From contig JAJDGJ010000013.1 of NCBI GenBank assembly GCA_030265585.1, positions 1-32,840 of the forward strand: a stretch of 32,840 nucleotides of DNA, in the 5' to 3' direction. The first letter of the stretch is position 1; each line of letters opens with the position of its first letter. The translations under genes and the position numbers were made by a program. Under the pieces are notes generated by a model. That model did not search any database. It was given only the letters and a program-made list of their open reading frames with translations, and had not been told where the DNA came from. Below are positions 17,885-25,018 of this stretch, piece by piece. Source of the DNA: Erysipelotrichaceae bacterium OttesenSCG-928-M19. GTDB lineage: Bacteria; Bacillota_I; Bacilli_A; JAJDGJ01.

Positions 17885-17893
17885 TGCTAAAAT
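17885..17893 (+). promoter_or_regulatory. Extended -10 promoter for the 17918 gene
   Basis: TGC followed by TAAAAT (17888-17893), 24 bases before the ATG; the -35 region is weak. It is divergent from the NERD operon promoter. Confidence 0.45.
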
Positions 17894-17917
17894 TATACTA
17901 TTGAATGAGGTGATTTA

Positions 17918-18376
17918 ATGAAAATAAAATTAGTAATTGATTTTTTAAGTAAGGAAGCTGAAGAAATAATTAACTATCTCTATGAATATCAAAAGAATCA
18001 AGTAATCGATTTAGAAATTTATGGACGCTCAATTAACAATGATGAAATTAATCAAGCTTATTATGGTTTATACTATGCGAATAAATACGGTGTTGGTTTA
18101 GCATATACTCACGAGATAGTAAAAGCATATCATAGAGATCATCAAGATATTGGTGATTTAAAAGTTGTTGCTCAAACATATGAATTAATTGGTTATGACA
18201 AAAACGATATGATTGATGCGCTTATGGAGGGTGATTATGTAGAGATGCATGAGTACTTCCAACATCTTTTTGAAGAAGATAATATTACTAAAGACTGTTT
18301 TGCATATTTATATAGTGATCAAAATGATAAAAAAATAGTCATCGGTTTTGAAGAAATAAAAGCTGTTTTACAATAA
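17918..18376 (+). CDS. DsbA/FrnE-fold-like protein without a CXXC motif
   Basis: The 152-residue protein is cytoplasmic, with no signal peptide. After a first strand MKIKLVIDFLS it shows the helical pattern of the DsbA/FrnE family (PF01323): NQAYYGLYYANKYGVGLAYTH, then IVKAYHRDHQDIGDLKVVAQ and YELIGYDKNDMIDALMEGDY, followed by a final strand-turn KIVIGFEEI, where a cis-Pro loop would be expected but Pro is missing. No CXXC active site is present and the protein is about 50 residues shorter than typical members, so it is unlikely to be a thiol oxidoreductase. The assignment rests on pattern reading only. A GAGGTG site precedes the ATG. Confidence 0.55.
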   Translation: MKIKLVIDFLSKEAEEIINYLYEYQKNQVIDLEIYGRSINNDEINQAYYGLYYANKYGVGLAYTHEIVKAYHRDHQDIGDLKVVAQTYELIGYDKNDMIDALMEGDYVEMHEYFQHLFEEDNITKDCFAYLYSDQNDKKIVIGFEEIKAVLQ

Positions 18377-18397
18377 AAGCATAAATAAAGATAAAAG

Positions 18398-18424
18398 AAA
18401 AAGACATTATGGAAATGTCTTTTT
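18398..18424. terminator. Bidirectional terminator between convergent genes
   Basis: AAAAAGACATT (18398-18408) pairs with AATGTCTTTTT (18414-18424) with a five-base loop. A and T tracts on both sides allow it to work in either direction. Confidence 0.8.
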
Positions 18425-18435
18425 ATCTGTTTAGG

Positions 18436-19596
18436 CTAGAAAGTTCTTGTTGCTTTTGTCGCCTTAACTCTTTTAGCACCATAAAGTTTACCTTTTTTAT
18501 TGTATTGTGCTCTAACTACTTTTTTGATAGTATAACCATTACTTTTAATTGTTGTTGTATAACGGTATGCTTTACCATATTTATTTGATTTAAGTTGTCC
18601 TTTTTTATTGTATTTATAATAATACATTTTAGAAGGTTTACCTTTTTTATAACTTAATTTTTTATATGTTTTAGATTTACCATTAGAATAATATGTTTTG
18701 TAATATCCTTTTAGTTTAACACCTTTTGTATTGCTTTTAATATATTTTCTAGCTTTCAATTTATTATTAGAATAATAAGTTCTATATTCTTCATGTGTAT
18801 AATAATATGTTTTAGCAATCACAGCATAGCCAGTCATTCGTTGACGTGTATCATATGTTTTACGATACCCCCCATTATAAACCATTGACGATCCAGAAAG
18901 GTATCTTCTTATAAAATAAATACTCTTTAGTTTTCCATTAGAATGATACGTTCTAGAGTCACTTGATTCTGCTGTTATTACATTTGAAGCATTGACAGTT
19001 TGTTTATAAATAGATGTAGGTTTATTGGCTGCATTATAATACGTTCTTTGTGAGAAATTAGTAATATTTGCCGCATTTTTATATGTAGTAGTGTACTTTA
19101 ATTTTGTTAAGTTATTTTGAAAAGTATCAGTACTAATTCTTGGATAATCTAGTGAACCCTCTCTATCAGTAACGACACAGTTAAACATTGATGCTCCTGT
19201 TGTTTTACATTTTGTAGCGTCATAGAAATATGTTTCGATATCAGTGTAGTTGTAGCTTCCATCTTTAGCAATTTGTTGTTCAACATTTTTATAGTGAAAC
19301 ATCTTTCCATTAACATTTTTATAAAAACTTGAACGAATTAAAGTATAATAAGTAGAGCTGGAATTAGTTTGTGTAAAACTATAATCTGTTGTCGTACCAG
19401 ATTTTGTTCCGCTAGTAAGCCCAAATCTCATATAACCTGTTCTCTTAGCTTCTGTTGAATTGTCGCTCTTTTTTTCAATAGGAGCTTTATTTGTTTCCAT
19501 CGCTTTTTCGCTGAAGGTCACTTCTGCATTAACAGTAATTCCAAAACCGAACACTGCTACAAATAAAAATACTATTATCTTTTTTAGTCTTTTCAT
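18436..19596 (-). CDS. Secreted protein with YwqK/MORN-like tandem repeats (paralogue B)
   Basis: The 386-residue protein has a signal peptide (MKRLKKIIVFLFVAVFGFG, likely cleavage after VNA) and a middle domain rich in Ser, Thr and Tyr that differs from paralogue A. Its C-terminal repeat region includes YYKTYYSNGKSKTYKKL and YYYKYNKKGQLKSNKYG, which are almost identical to paralogue A. A CVVTDREGSLDYP segment corresponds to CATKDKRYPG in A, so two cysteines (CKTTGASMFNC region) are shared. It is strongly basic and probably extracellular. It has its own promoter. The function is unknown; duplication followed by divergence of the N-terminal part is evident. Confidence 0.8.
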   Translation of the reverse strand: MKRLKKIIVFLFVAVFGFGITVNAEVTFSEKAMETNKAPIEKKSDNSTEAKRTGYMRFGLTSGTKSGTTTDYSFTQTNSSSTYYTLIRSSFYKNVNGKMFHYKNVEQQIAKDGSYNYTDIETYFYDATKCKTTGASMFNCVVTDREGSLDYPRISTDTFQNNLTKLKYTTTYKNAANITNFSQRTYYNAANKPTSIYKQTVNASNVITAESSDSRTYHSNGKLKSIYFIRRYLSGSSMVYNGGYRKTYDTRQRMTGYAVIAKTYYYTHEEYRTYYSNNKLKARKYIKSNTKGVKLKGYYKTYYSNGKSKTYKKLSYKKGKPSKMYYYKYNKKGQLKSNKYGKAYRYTTTIKSNGYTIKKVVRAQYNKKGKLYGAKRVKATKATRTF

Positions 19597-19643
19597 TGTT
19601 CTTTCCCTTTATTAAATTTCCCTTTCGATATATTTATACATTC

Positions 19644-19671
19644 ATTATACCTAATTTAAAGTTAAAGTAAA
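19644..19671 (-). promoter_or_regulatory. Promoter of secreted paralogue B
   Basis: On the minus strand TTTACT (19671-19666), a 16-nt spacer and a consensus TATAAT (19649-19644), about 48 bases before the ATG. Confidence 0.6.
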
Positions 19672-19771
19672 TAAAAAAGAGCCAATATATCATAAAAAGA
19701 TAATAATATATTGTCTAAATGAAGGGATGGTGTGTTTAGAGCAAGTAGAGTGTGGTTATTGTGTTTTTATG

Positions 19772-19799
19772 AAAAATAGGCCACTATAATAGTAGTCTA
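19772..19799 (-). terminator. Terminator of the 19804 gene
   Basis: TAGGCCACTA and TAGTAGTCTA (19777-19786, 19790-19799) form a ten-position stem with one mismatch and one G-U; five U's follow on the minus strand (19776-19772), a few bases beyond the gene's stop. Confidence 0.55.
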
Positions 19800-19803
19800 T
19801 TTA

Positions 19804-20370
19804 TTAGATATGTTTAGGTTCCAGATTACCATAATATTTATTGAAGAAAACATCTTCTTGAATGATTGCTTTATTTGGATAGCTAATAATATAGTTGGTC
19901 CCACTTACTAAACAAGCATCTAAATTATAACCAATATCTTCATAGCTATCATAACAGCTATCAATACTGTAAATAGAGCCATCATAATCAACAAAGTACT
20001 CAACGTAAATAAGTTCCCAAAGCATACTATCGTCAGGGTTTTTCTCATCATAGTAAATGATTGCAGATTTATCGATACCAGAATAGAGAATTTCGCGGTA
20101 ATCGGCTTTAACATAATCGGACTCTTGAGCTAAGTCTTTATCATAAACGATATCTTCAAAATTATAGATTTTTTGATTCTCGTTGCCGGTTACTCCCTTA
20201 AGCATATCTTGTTCATATTGTTGTGTAATTGATGAATCTAAGAAAATAAAAAGTGCACGAAAGGCAATGATAACAATTAAAAATATTACAATAATAATTG
20301 CTAGAGTTCTTGCTAGTTTGTTAGATCCACTACCTAAGTTTACATCAAATTCTTCTCTTTGTTTTTTCAT
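19804..20370 (-). CDS. Single-pass membrane protein of unknown function
   Basis: A 188-residue protein with a short charged cytoplasmic tail (KKQREEFDVNLGSGSNKLAR), one transmembrane helix (about residues 23-47, TLAIIIVIFLIVIIAF) and an acidic, tyrosine-rich extracytoplasmic domain with two cysteines (DSCYD and DACLV) that could form a disulfide. The start at 20370 is six bases from an AGGTGA site; the ATG at 20373 is only three bases away. I do not recognise a family. It lies upstream of and divergent from rpsB, with no clear functional link. Confidence 0.7.
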   Translation of the reverse strand: MKKQREEFDVNLGSGSNKLARTLAIIIVIFLIVIIAFRALFIFLDSSITQQYEQDMLKGVTGNENQKIYNFEDIVYDKDLAQESDYVKADYREILYSGIDKSAIIYYDEKNPDDSMLWELIYVEYFVDYDGSIYSIDSCYDSYEDIGYNLDACLVSGTNYIISYPNKAIIQEDVFFNKYYGNLEPKHI

Positions 20371-20461
20371 CATTAATCACCTATTAATTAATTATACACT
20401 TTTCAACAATTGATTTCTATAAGATAGTTGTGTTTTTAATAAATAAACGCTAATATTCTGC

Positions 20462-20490
20462 TTGTGTGAAGCAGTCGATTATGCTATAAT
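20462..20490 (+). promoter_or_regulatory. rpsB operon promoter
   Basis: TTGTGT (20462-20467), a 17-nt spacer and a consensus TATAAT (20485-20490) with an upstream TGC extended -10. A start near 20497 leaves a leader of about 100 nt. Confidence 0.8.
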
Positions 20491-20496
20491 GGTAAA

Positions 20497-20598
20497 GGCT
20501 TTAAATAAATACACATACTATGGATTCAGACCCCGTGTGGCGTAATGCTGGGTGATGTTAGAAGTAGTAGAGGTCAACAACAAGAAAGGAAGATGAAT
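20497..20598 (+). promoter_or_regulatory. rpsB 5' leader, candidate S2 autoregulatory RNA
   Basis: The leader is markedly more GC-rich than its surroundings in 20528-20580 and has possible long-range pairs ACCC/GGGT (20530-20533 with 20548-20551 region), GACC/GGTC closing a larger domain, and ACAC/GTGT. Ribosomal protein S2 represses its own operon through the rpsB leader in other bacteria. No terminator is seen, so translational control would be expected. The structure is proposed by eye only. Confidence 0.4.
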
Positions 20599-21375
20599 AT
20601 GGCAGTAGTGTCAATGAAAAAATTATTAGAAGCTGGTGTTCATTTTGGACATCAAACAAGAAGATGGAACCCAAAAATGGCTCCATATATTTACACAGCA
20701 AGAAATGATATTTATATTATCGACTTGCAAAAGACAACAAGAAAAATTGATGAGGCTTATAAAGCAATAAAGATGATTGCTGAAAAAGGTGGAAAAGTTT
20801 TATTTGTTGGAACTAAAAAGCAAGCTCAAGAAGCAGTTAAAGTAGAAGCAGAAAGATCAGGTTCATTCTATGTTAATACAAGATGGCTTGGTGGAACTTT
20901 AACAAACTTTAAGACAATTAAGAAGAGAATTAATCGTTTAAAAGAAATCGAAGAGATGGAAGCTGATGGAACATTTGAATTATTACCTAAAAAAGAAGTA
21001 ATTCAAATTAAGAAAGAAGAAGATCGTCTAGAGAAATTCTTAGGTGGTATTAAAGAAATGAAAAAAATGCCAGATGCGATTTTTGTCGTAGATCCTAAGG
21101 TAGAAAGAAATGCAGTTTTAGAAGCTAGAAAATTAGGAATTCCAGTATTTGGAATTGTTGATACAAATTGTGATCCAGATGATGTGGATTTTGTTATTCC
21201 AGCAAATGATGATGCAATTAGAGCAGTTAGATTAATTATTGCTGCAATGTCTGATGCTGTAGTTGAAGCTAAAGGTGGTATCCTTGAAGTAGCATATACT
21301 AAAGATGAACCATCACCAGATCGAAGAGCTCCAAAAGAAGCTGAAGAAAAAGATACAACAAAAGCAGAAGCTTAA
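20599..21375 (+). CDS. rpsB: 30S ribosomal protein S2
   Basis: The 258-residue protein begins [19 protein letters not shown], the standard S2 N-terminus. The start at 20599 is eight bases from AGGA; in-frame codons at 20545 and 20593 would add residues not found in the family and lack a suitable site. The S2 signatures [46 protein letters not shown] and [14 protein letters not shown] are present. The C-terminal tail is a short charged extension. S2 is among the last proteins to join the 30S subunit and binds near the anti-Shine-Dalgarno cleft. First gene of rpsB-tsf-pyrH-frr. Confidence 0.97.
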   Translation: MAVVSMKKLLEAGVHFGHQTRRWNPKMAPYIYTARNDIYIIDLQKTTRKIDEAYKAIKMIAEKGGKVLFVGTKKQAQEAVKVEAERSGSFYVNTRWLGGTLTNFKTIKKRINRLKEIEEMEADGTFELLPKKEVIQIKKEEDRLEKFLGGIKEMKKMPDAIFVVDPKVERNAVLEARKLGIPVFGIVDTNCDPDDVDFVIPANDDAIRAVRLIIAAMSDAVVEAKGGILEVAYTKDEPSPDRRAPKEAEEKDTTKAEA

Positions 21376-21387
21376 AGAAAGAAAAGT

Positions 21388-21413
21388 AAGTGAAGCTTGA
21401 TGCTTCACTTTTT
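21388..21413 (+). terminator. Hairpin between rpsB and tsf (partial terminator)
   Basis: AAGTGAAGC (21388-21396) pairs with GCTTCACTT (21402-21410), loop TTGAT, followed by a short T-run to 21413. It probably reduces tsf expression relative to rpsB, since no separate tsf promoter is seen. Confidence 0.65.
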
Positions 21414-21436
21414 AATAAAGAGATGGAGGATGTAAA

Positions 21437-22330
21437 ATGAAAATTACAGCACAAATGGTTAAAGAATTAAGAGAAATTACGGGAGCTGGAATGCTTGATT
21501 GTAAAAAAGCATTGGAAGCAAATGAAGGAAATATTGAAGCAAGTATTGATTGGTTAAGAGAAAAAGGAATTGCTAAAGCGGCTAAGAAAGCAGATCGTGT
21601 TGCTGCTGAAGGTCTAACAAAAATAATTGTAGATGGTAATAGTGCTATAATTGTTGAAATTAACTCAGAAACAGACTTTGTGGCAAAGAATGAAACATTC
21701 ATTGAATTAATTGACACAGTGGCACAACATTTATTAAAAGAAAAACCAGCAAATGTTGAAGAGGCTTTAAAAACAACAATTGATGGTAAGTCATTAGAAG
21801 AGTTTCTTGCAGAAGCTACTTCAACAATTGGAGAAAAAATTGATTTAAGAAGATTTGAAATTATTGAAAAAACAGCTGATGATGTTTTTGGAGCTTATTC
21901 ACATATGGGTGGTAAGATTGGTGTCATTGTTGAATTAAAAGCAACAGCTGATGAAGCTGGAGCTAAGGATGTAGCAATGCATGCCGCTGCAATGAATCCA
22001 CAATTTGTAACACGTGATGAAGTATCAAAGGAATTCATTGAAAAAGAAAGACAAATTCAAATGGAATTAACTAAAAATGATCCTAAAACAGCCGATAAAC
22101 CAGAAAAAGTTTTAGTAGGTATTGTTGAAGGAAAATTAAACAAACAATTAAAAGAAATAGTATTAGTTGATCAAGTGTTTGTTAAGAACTCAGATCAAAC
22201 AGTAGGAGATTTTATTAAAGGAATGAAAGCAACTATTGGTAAAGTTGTTCGTTTTGGAGTTGGAGAAGGAATTGAAAAAAATGAAGTTGATTTTGCTGAT
22301 GAAGTAATGTCACAAGTAAATGCAAAATAG
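21437..22330 (+). CDS. tsf: Elongation factor Ts
   Basis: Nucleotide exchange factor for EF-Tu. The 297-residue protein shows the N-terminal UBA-like domain ITAQMVKELREITGAGMLDC and EKGIAKAAKKADRVAAEG, the NSETDFVAKNETF motif that reaches into the EF-Tu nucleotide site, and the GVIVELKA and AMHAAAMNPQFV core segments. A GGAGG site precedes the ATG. Its stop codon is part of a small terminator-like hairpin. Confidence 0.97.
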   Translation: MKITAQMVKELREITGAGMLDCKKALEANEGNIEASIDWLREKGIAKAAKKADRVAAEGLTKIIVDGNSAIIVEINSETDFVAKNETFIELIDTVAQHLLKEKPANVEEALKTTIDGKSLEEFLAEATSTIGEKIDLRRFEIIEKTADDVFGAYSHMGGKIGVIVELKATADEAGAKDVAMHAAAMNPQFVTRDEVSKEFIEKERQIQMELTKNDPKTADKPEKVLVGIVEGKLNKQLKEIVLVDQVFVKNSDQTVGDFIKGMKATIGKVVRFGVGEGIEKNEVDFADEVMSQVNAK

Positions 22331-22350
22331 ACACTATTAGTGTCTTTTTT
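22330..22350 (+). terminator. Short terminator-like hairpin after tsf
   Basis: GACAC (22330-22334) pairs with GTGTC (22340-22344), followed by six T's. It begins in the tsf stop codon and lies 24 bases before pyrH, so it is probably a partial terminator inside the cluster. Confidence 0.55.
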
Positions 22351-22373
22351 AGTGATAAGAAAGGGTGTCAATC

Positions 22374-23084
22374 ATGTATGAAAGGGTATTACTAAAATTA
22401 AGTGGTGAAGCATTAGGAGGTAATGAGACAGGTATCTCAAGTGAACAAGTAATGAAGATTGCTAAAGAAATCAAGGCTGCAACAGAAACAGGTATTGAAA
22501 TTGCTATTGTTGTTGGCGGGGGTAATCTCTGGCGTGGTAAAACTGGTGAACAAATCGGAATGGAAAGAAGTAGTGGCGATTATATGGGGATGTTAGCTAC
22601 GATAATGAATGCCTTAGCTATTCAAAACTCACTTGATTTGTTGGGTGTTGATAGTCGTGTTCAAACTTCACTGCAAATTAATCAAGTAGCTGAACCTTAC
22701 ATTAGAAGAAAGGCGATTCGTCATTTGGAAAAAGGACGTGTTGTTATTTTCGGTGGTGGTACAGGATTACCTTATTTTTCAACTGACACAACAGCAGCAC
22801 TTCGCGCAGCAGAAATAAATGCCGATGCTATTTTAATGGCTAAAAATGGTACTGATGGTGTTTATGATAGTGACCCAAATAAAAATGGTGATGCTAAAAA
22901 ATATGAGCATTTAACTTTTAGAGAAATGTTTGATCAGAATTTAGCTGTTATTGATGCAACTGCTTCTGCAATGTGTATGGATAATGGTATTGATTTAATT
23001 GTCTTTGATATGAATGTAAAAGGTAATATTAAAAAAGCAGTTCTTGGCGAAGTTAGTGGAACAATAATTACAAAGGAGAGATAA
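22374..23084 (+). CDS. pyrH: Uridylate kinase (UMP kinase)
   Basis: Phosphorylates UMP to UDP; hexameric bacterial enzyme of the amino-acid-kinase fold. The start is ATG 22374 (236 residues, [16 protein letters not shown]) nine bases after AAGG; a GTG at 22365 is in frame but overlaps the site. Seen are [10 protein letters not shown], the [14 protein letters not shown] segment, the [20 protein letters not shown] motif, [13 protein letters not shown] and the acceptor region [14 protein letters not shown]. Second to last in the classical translation cluster, four bases before frr. Confidence 0.97.
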   Translation: MYERVLLKLSGEALGGNETGISSEQVMKIAKEIKAATETGIEIAIVVGGGNLWRGKTGEQIGMERSSGDYMGMLATIMNALAIQNSLDLLGVDSRVQTSLQINQVAEPYIRRKAIRHLEKGRVVIFGGGTGLPYFSTDTTAALRAAEINADAILMAKNGTDGVYDSDPNKNGDAKKYEHLTFREMFDQNLAVIDATASAMCMDNGIDLIVFDMNVKGNIKKAVLGEVSGTIITKER

Positions 23085-23087
23085 AGA

Positions 23088-23636
23088 ATGAGTCAAGCTA
23101 TAATTGATAATGCAAAAGAGAAAATGTTAAAAGGTATTGAAAATTACGAGCACAATTTAGTGCAAATACGAACTGGACGTGCTAATCCAGCGATGTTAGA
23201 TGGAATTACTGTTGATTATTATGGAACTGCAACACCATTAAATCAAGTTTCAGCAATCACAGTTCCAGAAGGAAGACAATTACTTGTTAAGCCGTATGAT
23301 AAAACATTAGTTGATCCAATTGAAAAAGCAATTAATGAAGCTAATCTAGGAATTAACCCACAAAGTGATGGTGAAAATATTCGTCTTAATATTCCAATGT
23401 TAACAGAGGAAAGCAGAAAGCTTCTTGCTAAGGATGTTTATAAATTTGCTGAAGAAGCAAAAGTAGTTATTAGAAATATTAGAAGAGATGCTAATGATAG
23501 TATTAAAAAAGATAAAGAATTAACTAAAGATGACATTCAAGCTTATCAAGATGATGTCCAAAAGCTAACAGATGATATGATAAAAAATATTGACGAGATT
23601 GCTAAGAATAAAGAAAAAGAATTAATGACAGTATAA
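23088..23636 (+). CDS. frr: Ribosome recycling factor
   Basis: Splits post-termination ribosomes with EF-G. The length of 182 residues is close to the usual 185. It has the N-terminal helix MLKGIENYEHNLVQIRTGRA, then NPAMLDGITVDYYGTATPLN, the QLLVKPYDKT strand of domain II, and the C-terminal helices with EEAKVVIRNIRRDAND. It ends the rpsB cluster and is followed by a strong terminator. Confidence 0.97.
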   Translation: MSQAIIDNAKEKMLKGIENYEHNLVQIRTGRANPAMLDGITVDYYGTATPLNQVSAITVPEGRQLLVKPYDKTLVDPIEKAINEANLGINPQSDGENIRLNIPMLTEESRKLLAKDVYKFAEEAKVVIRNIRRDANDSIKKDKELTKDDIQAYQDDVQKLTDDMIKNIDEIAKNKEKELMTV

Positions 23637-23643
23637 AGATATG

Positions 23644-23676
23644 ACTGATAGACATTGTGTGTTTATCAGTTTTTTA
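23644..23676 (+). terminator. Terminator of rpsB-tsf-pyrH-frr
   Basis: ACTGATAGAC (23644-23653) pairs with GTTTATCAGT (23661-23670), loop of seven, with T's from 23670 to 23676. Confidence 0.85.
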
Positions 23677-23738
23677 ATCGACTAAAAATACTATAATAAG
23701 ATTATAGATGTTAGTTAATTAATAAAGGAGATGATTTA

Positions 23739-24596
23739 ATGAAAACAGTAAGTGATGGTTTTAAACTAGAGAATGGTGTTATGATTCCTTGTGTTGCCTT
23801 AGGGACATGGGAATCAGCTGATGGTGAGCAATGTTATAATTCAGTATTAGAGGCCTTTAAACAAGGTTATACACATATTGATACTGCAAAAATCTACGGT
23901 AATGAAGTGAGTGTCGGGAAAGCTATTAAAGATAGCGGATTGAGAAGAGAGAGTCTATTTATTACAACAAAATTATGGAATACTGATCGTGGAAGTTATG
24001 ATGAAGCAATACAAGCCTTTGAAACATCAATGAATAAATTGGATTTAGAATATCTTGATTTATATTTAATTCACTGGCCTAATCCTGAAAAATACCGTGA
24101 TAACTGGCAGCATATTAATGCTGAGTCATGGCGAGCTATGGAAGATTTATATTTAGCGGGTAAAATTAAAGCAATTGGTGTTAGTAATTTTATGATTAAT
24201 CATTTAGAAGAGCTTGAGAAAACAGCTCGAGTTAAACCTATGGTTAATCAAATAAGATTATGTCCTGGTGATACAAAAGATGAATTAGTTAAATACTGTC
24301 AAGATAAAAATATTATCCTAGAAGCCTATAGTCCTTTTGCACGTGGCGAAGTTTTTAAAATTGACGAATTAAAAGAATTAGCAGCATCGAAAAATAAAAC
24401 TATTTCACAAGTAGTTTTAAGATGGTGCCTTCAAAAAGGATTTGTATCTCTACCTAAATCAGTAACACCTTCAAGAATTAAAGAAAATACTGAAATTTTT
24501 GATTTTGAATTAAACGATGCAGAAATTAGTAAAATAGATAAGGTACAAACTACTTATGATTCAGAGTCAAATGAACCTGATACAATAGATTTTTAA
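23739..24596 (+). CDS. Aldo/keto reductase
   Basis: A 285-residue NADPH-dependent reductase of the AKR superfamily, closest in style to the AKR5 / 2,5-diketo-gluconate reductase group. The tetrad is visible: Asp and Tyr in GYTHIDTAKIYGNE, Lys in FITTKLWN and His in DLYLIHWP. Further typical parts are KAIGVSNF, the PMVNQIRL strand, AYSPFARGE and the NADPH-binding LPKSVTPSRIKEN. The substrate cannot be told from sequence. It stands alone, with AAGGAG before the ATG, a TATAAT at 23692-23697 as likely -10, and its own terminator. Confidence 0.93.
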   Translation: MKTVSDGFKLENGVMIPCVALGTWESADGEQCYNSVLEAFKQGYTHIDTAKIYGNEVSVGKAIKDSGLRRESLFITTKLWNTDRGSYDEAIQAFETSMNKLDLEYLDLYLIHWPNPEKYRDNWQHINAESWRAMEDLYLAGKIKAIGVSNFMINHLEELEKTARVKPMVNQIRLCPGDTKDELVKYCQDKNIILEAYSPFARGEVFKIDELKELAASKNKTISQVVLRWCLQKGFVSLPKSVTPSRIKENTEIFDFELNDAEISKIDKVQTTYDSESNEPDTIDF

Positions 24597-24624
24597 AAGA
24601 AGCATATGCTGCTTCTTTATTTTT
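24596..24624 (+). terminator. Terminator of the aldo/keto reductase gene
   Basis: AAAGAAGCA (24596-24604) pairs with TGCTTCTTT (24610-24618), loop TATGC, followed by A and a T-run. It overlaps the stop codon. Confidence 0.8.
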
Positions 24625-24695
24625 TATATTTGTTAATATTTATCTCTAGATAACTTTTCAAATCATTGAAAGTTATTTGTTAATATCATAGTAAT

Positions 24696-24875
24696 TTACT
24701 CTTTATCAGTTTCTTCAGTTGTTGGTTTTTCACGACTAGGATAGCCTAAAAAACTAACTTTTTCAGCAACAACTTCAACATTTTTGCAAGTTGTTCCTTC
24801 TTGGTTTTTGTAAAGTGAAGTCATTAAACGACCTTTTACCCCAATCACGCTACCTTTAGTGCAATAGTTATATAA
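24696..24875 (-). pseudogene. 3' half of an ssb-like gene, cut by the integrated element
   Basis: On the minus strand this stretch encodes about 60 residues: LYNYCTKGSVIGVKGRLMT, then SLYKNQEGTTCKNVEVVAEK and VSFLGYPSREKP, ending EETDKE. This matches the second half of the single-stranded DNA-binding protein OB fold (the YxxKGSxxxVxGRL ... VxxVQFLG pattern). Homology stops abruptly at about 24870-24875, and upstream the frame meets a stop near 24887, inside what appears to be element DNA. There is no start codon or ribosome-binding site. The C-terminal tip lacks the acidic DDDIPF tail of the housekeeping SSB, so this may be a second paralogue. The 5' half is expected at the far end of the element, beyond the window. 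Confidence 0.75.
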
Positions 24876-24878
24876 TAC

Positions 24879-24915
24879 AAAACACGCTTATTCTTACTGA
24901 ATTATAGCGTGTTTT
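24879..24915. terminator. Hairpin at the element's left edge, downstream of the integrase
   Basis: AAAACACGCT (24879-24888) pairs with AGCGTGTTTT (24906-24915), ten perfect pairs and a 17-base loop. It probably ends leftward integrase transcription or shields the host gene; with T-rich flanks on the right it could also stop rightward transcripts. Confidence 0.5.
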
Positions 24916-24967
24916 CTTTATTTTTAACTAACATTTATTAACTATTTTTAATTTGACTTAATTCTCT

Positions 24968-25018
24968 ACTGGCGACGAACTGGCGATGGAAATAAAATTA
25001 GTCGTTTTTGTCGCCACT
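24968..25018. repeat. ACTGGCGA repeats, candidate integrase arm-binding sites
   Basis: ACTGGCGA occurs at 24968-24975 and 24979-24986 (11-bp period, one helical turn), and a near-copy in inverse orientation, TCGCCACT, at 25011-25018 inside the 3' end of the integrase gene. They lie about 100-140 bp from the presumed core site, where arm-type sites are usual. Confidence 0.35.

Noticed and set aside
14865-19596. Tandem repeats in the secreted proteins as a CRISPR array or VNTR
   Set aside because: The repeats are in frame, degenerate at DNA level and lie in coding sequence, with no spacers.
19680-19722. AT-rich inverted repeat CAATATAT...ATATATTG upstream of the secreted paralogue B
   Set aside because: Eight A/T-dominated pairs with a long loop are expected by chance at this base composition; no T-run.
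20545-20598. An 18-codon N-terminal extension of S2 starting at the ATG at 20545
   Set aside because: No ribosome-binding site, not present in the S2 family, and it overlaps the structured leader; the start at 20599 has AGGA at the right distance.
24650-24676. Hairpin ATAACTTTTCAA...TTGAAAGTTAT downstream of the ssb remnant
   Set aside because: It may be the old ssb terminator, but it has a bulge and no U-tract on the minus strand; not strong enough to call.
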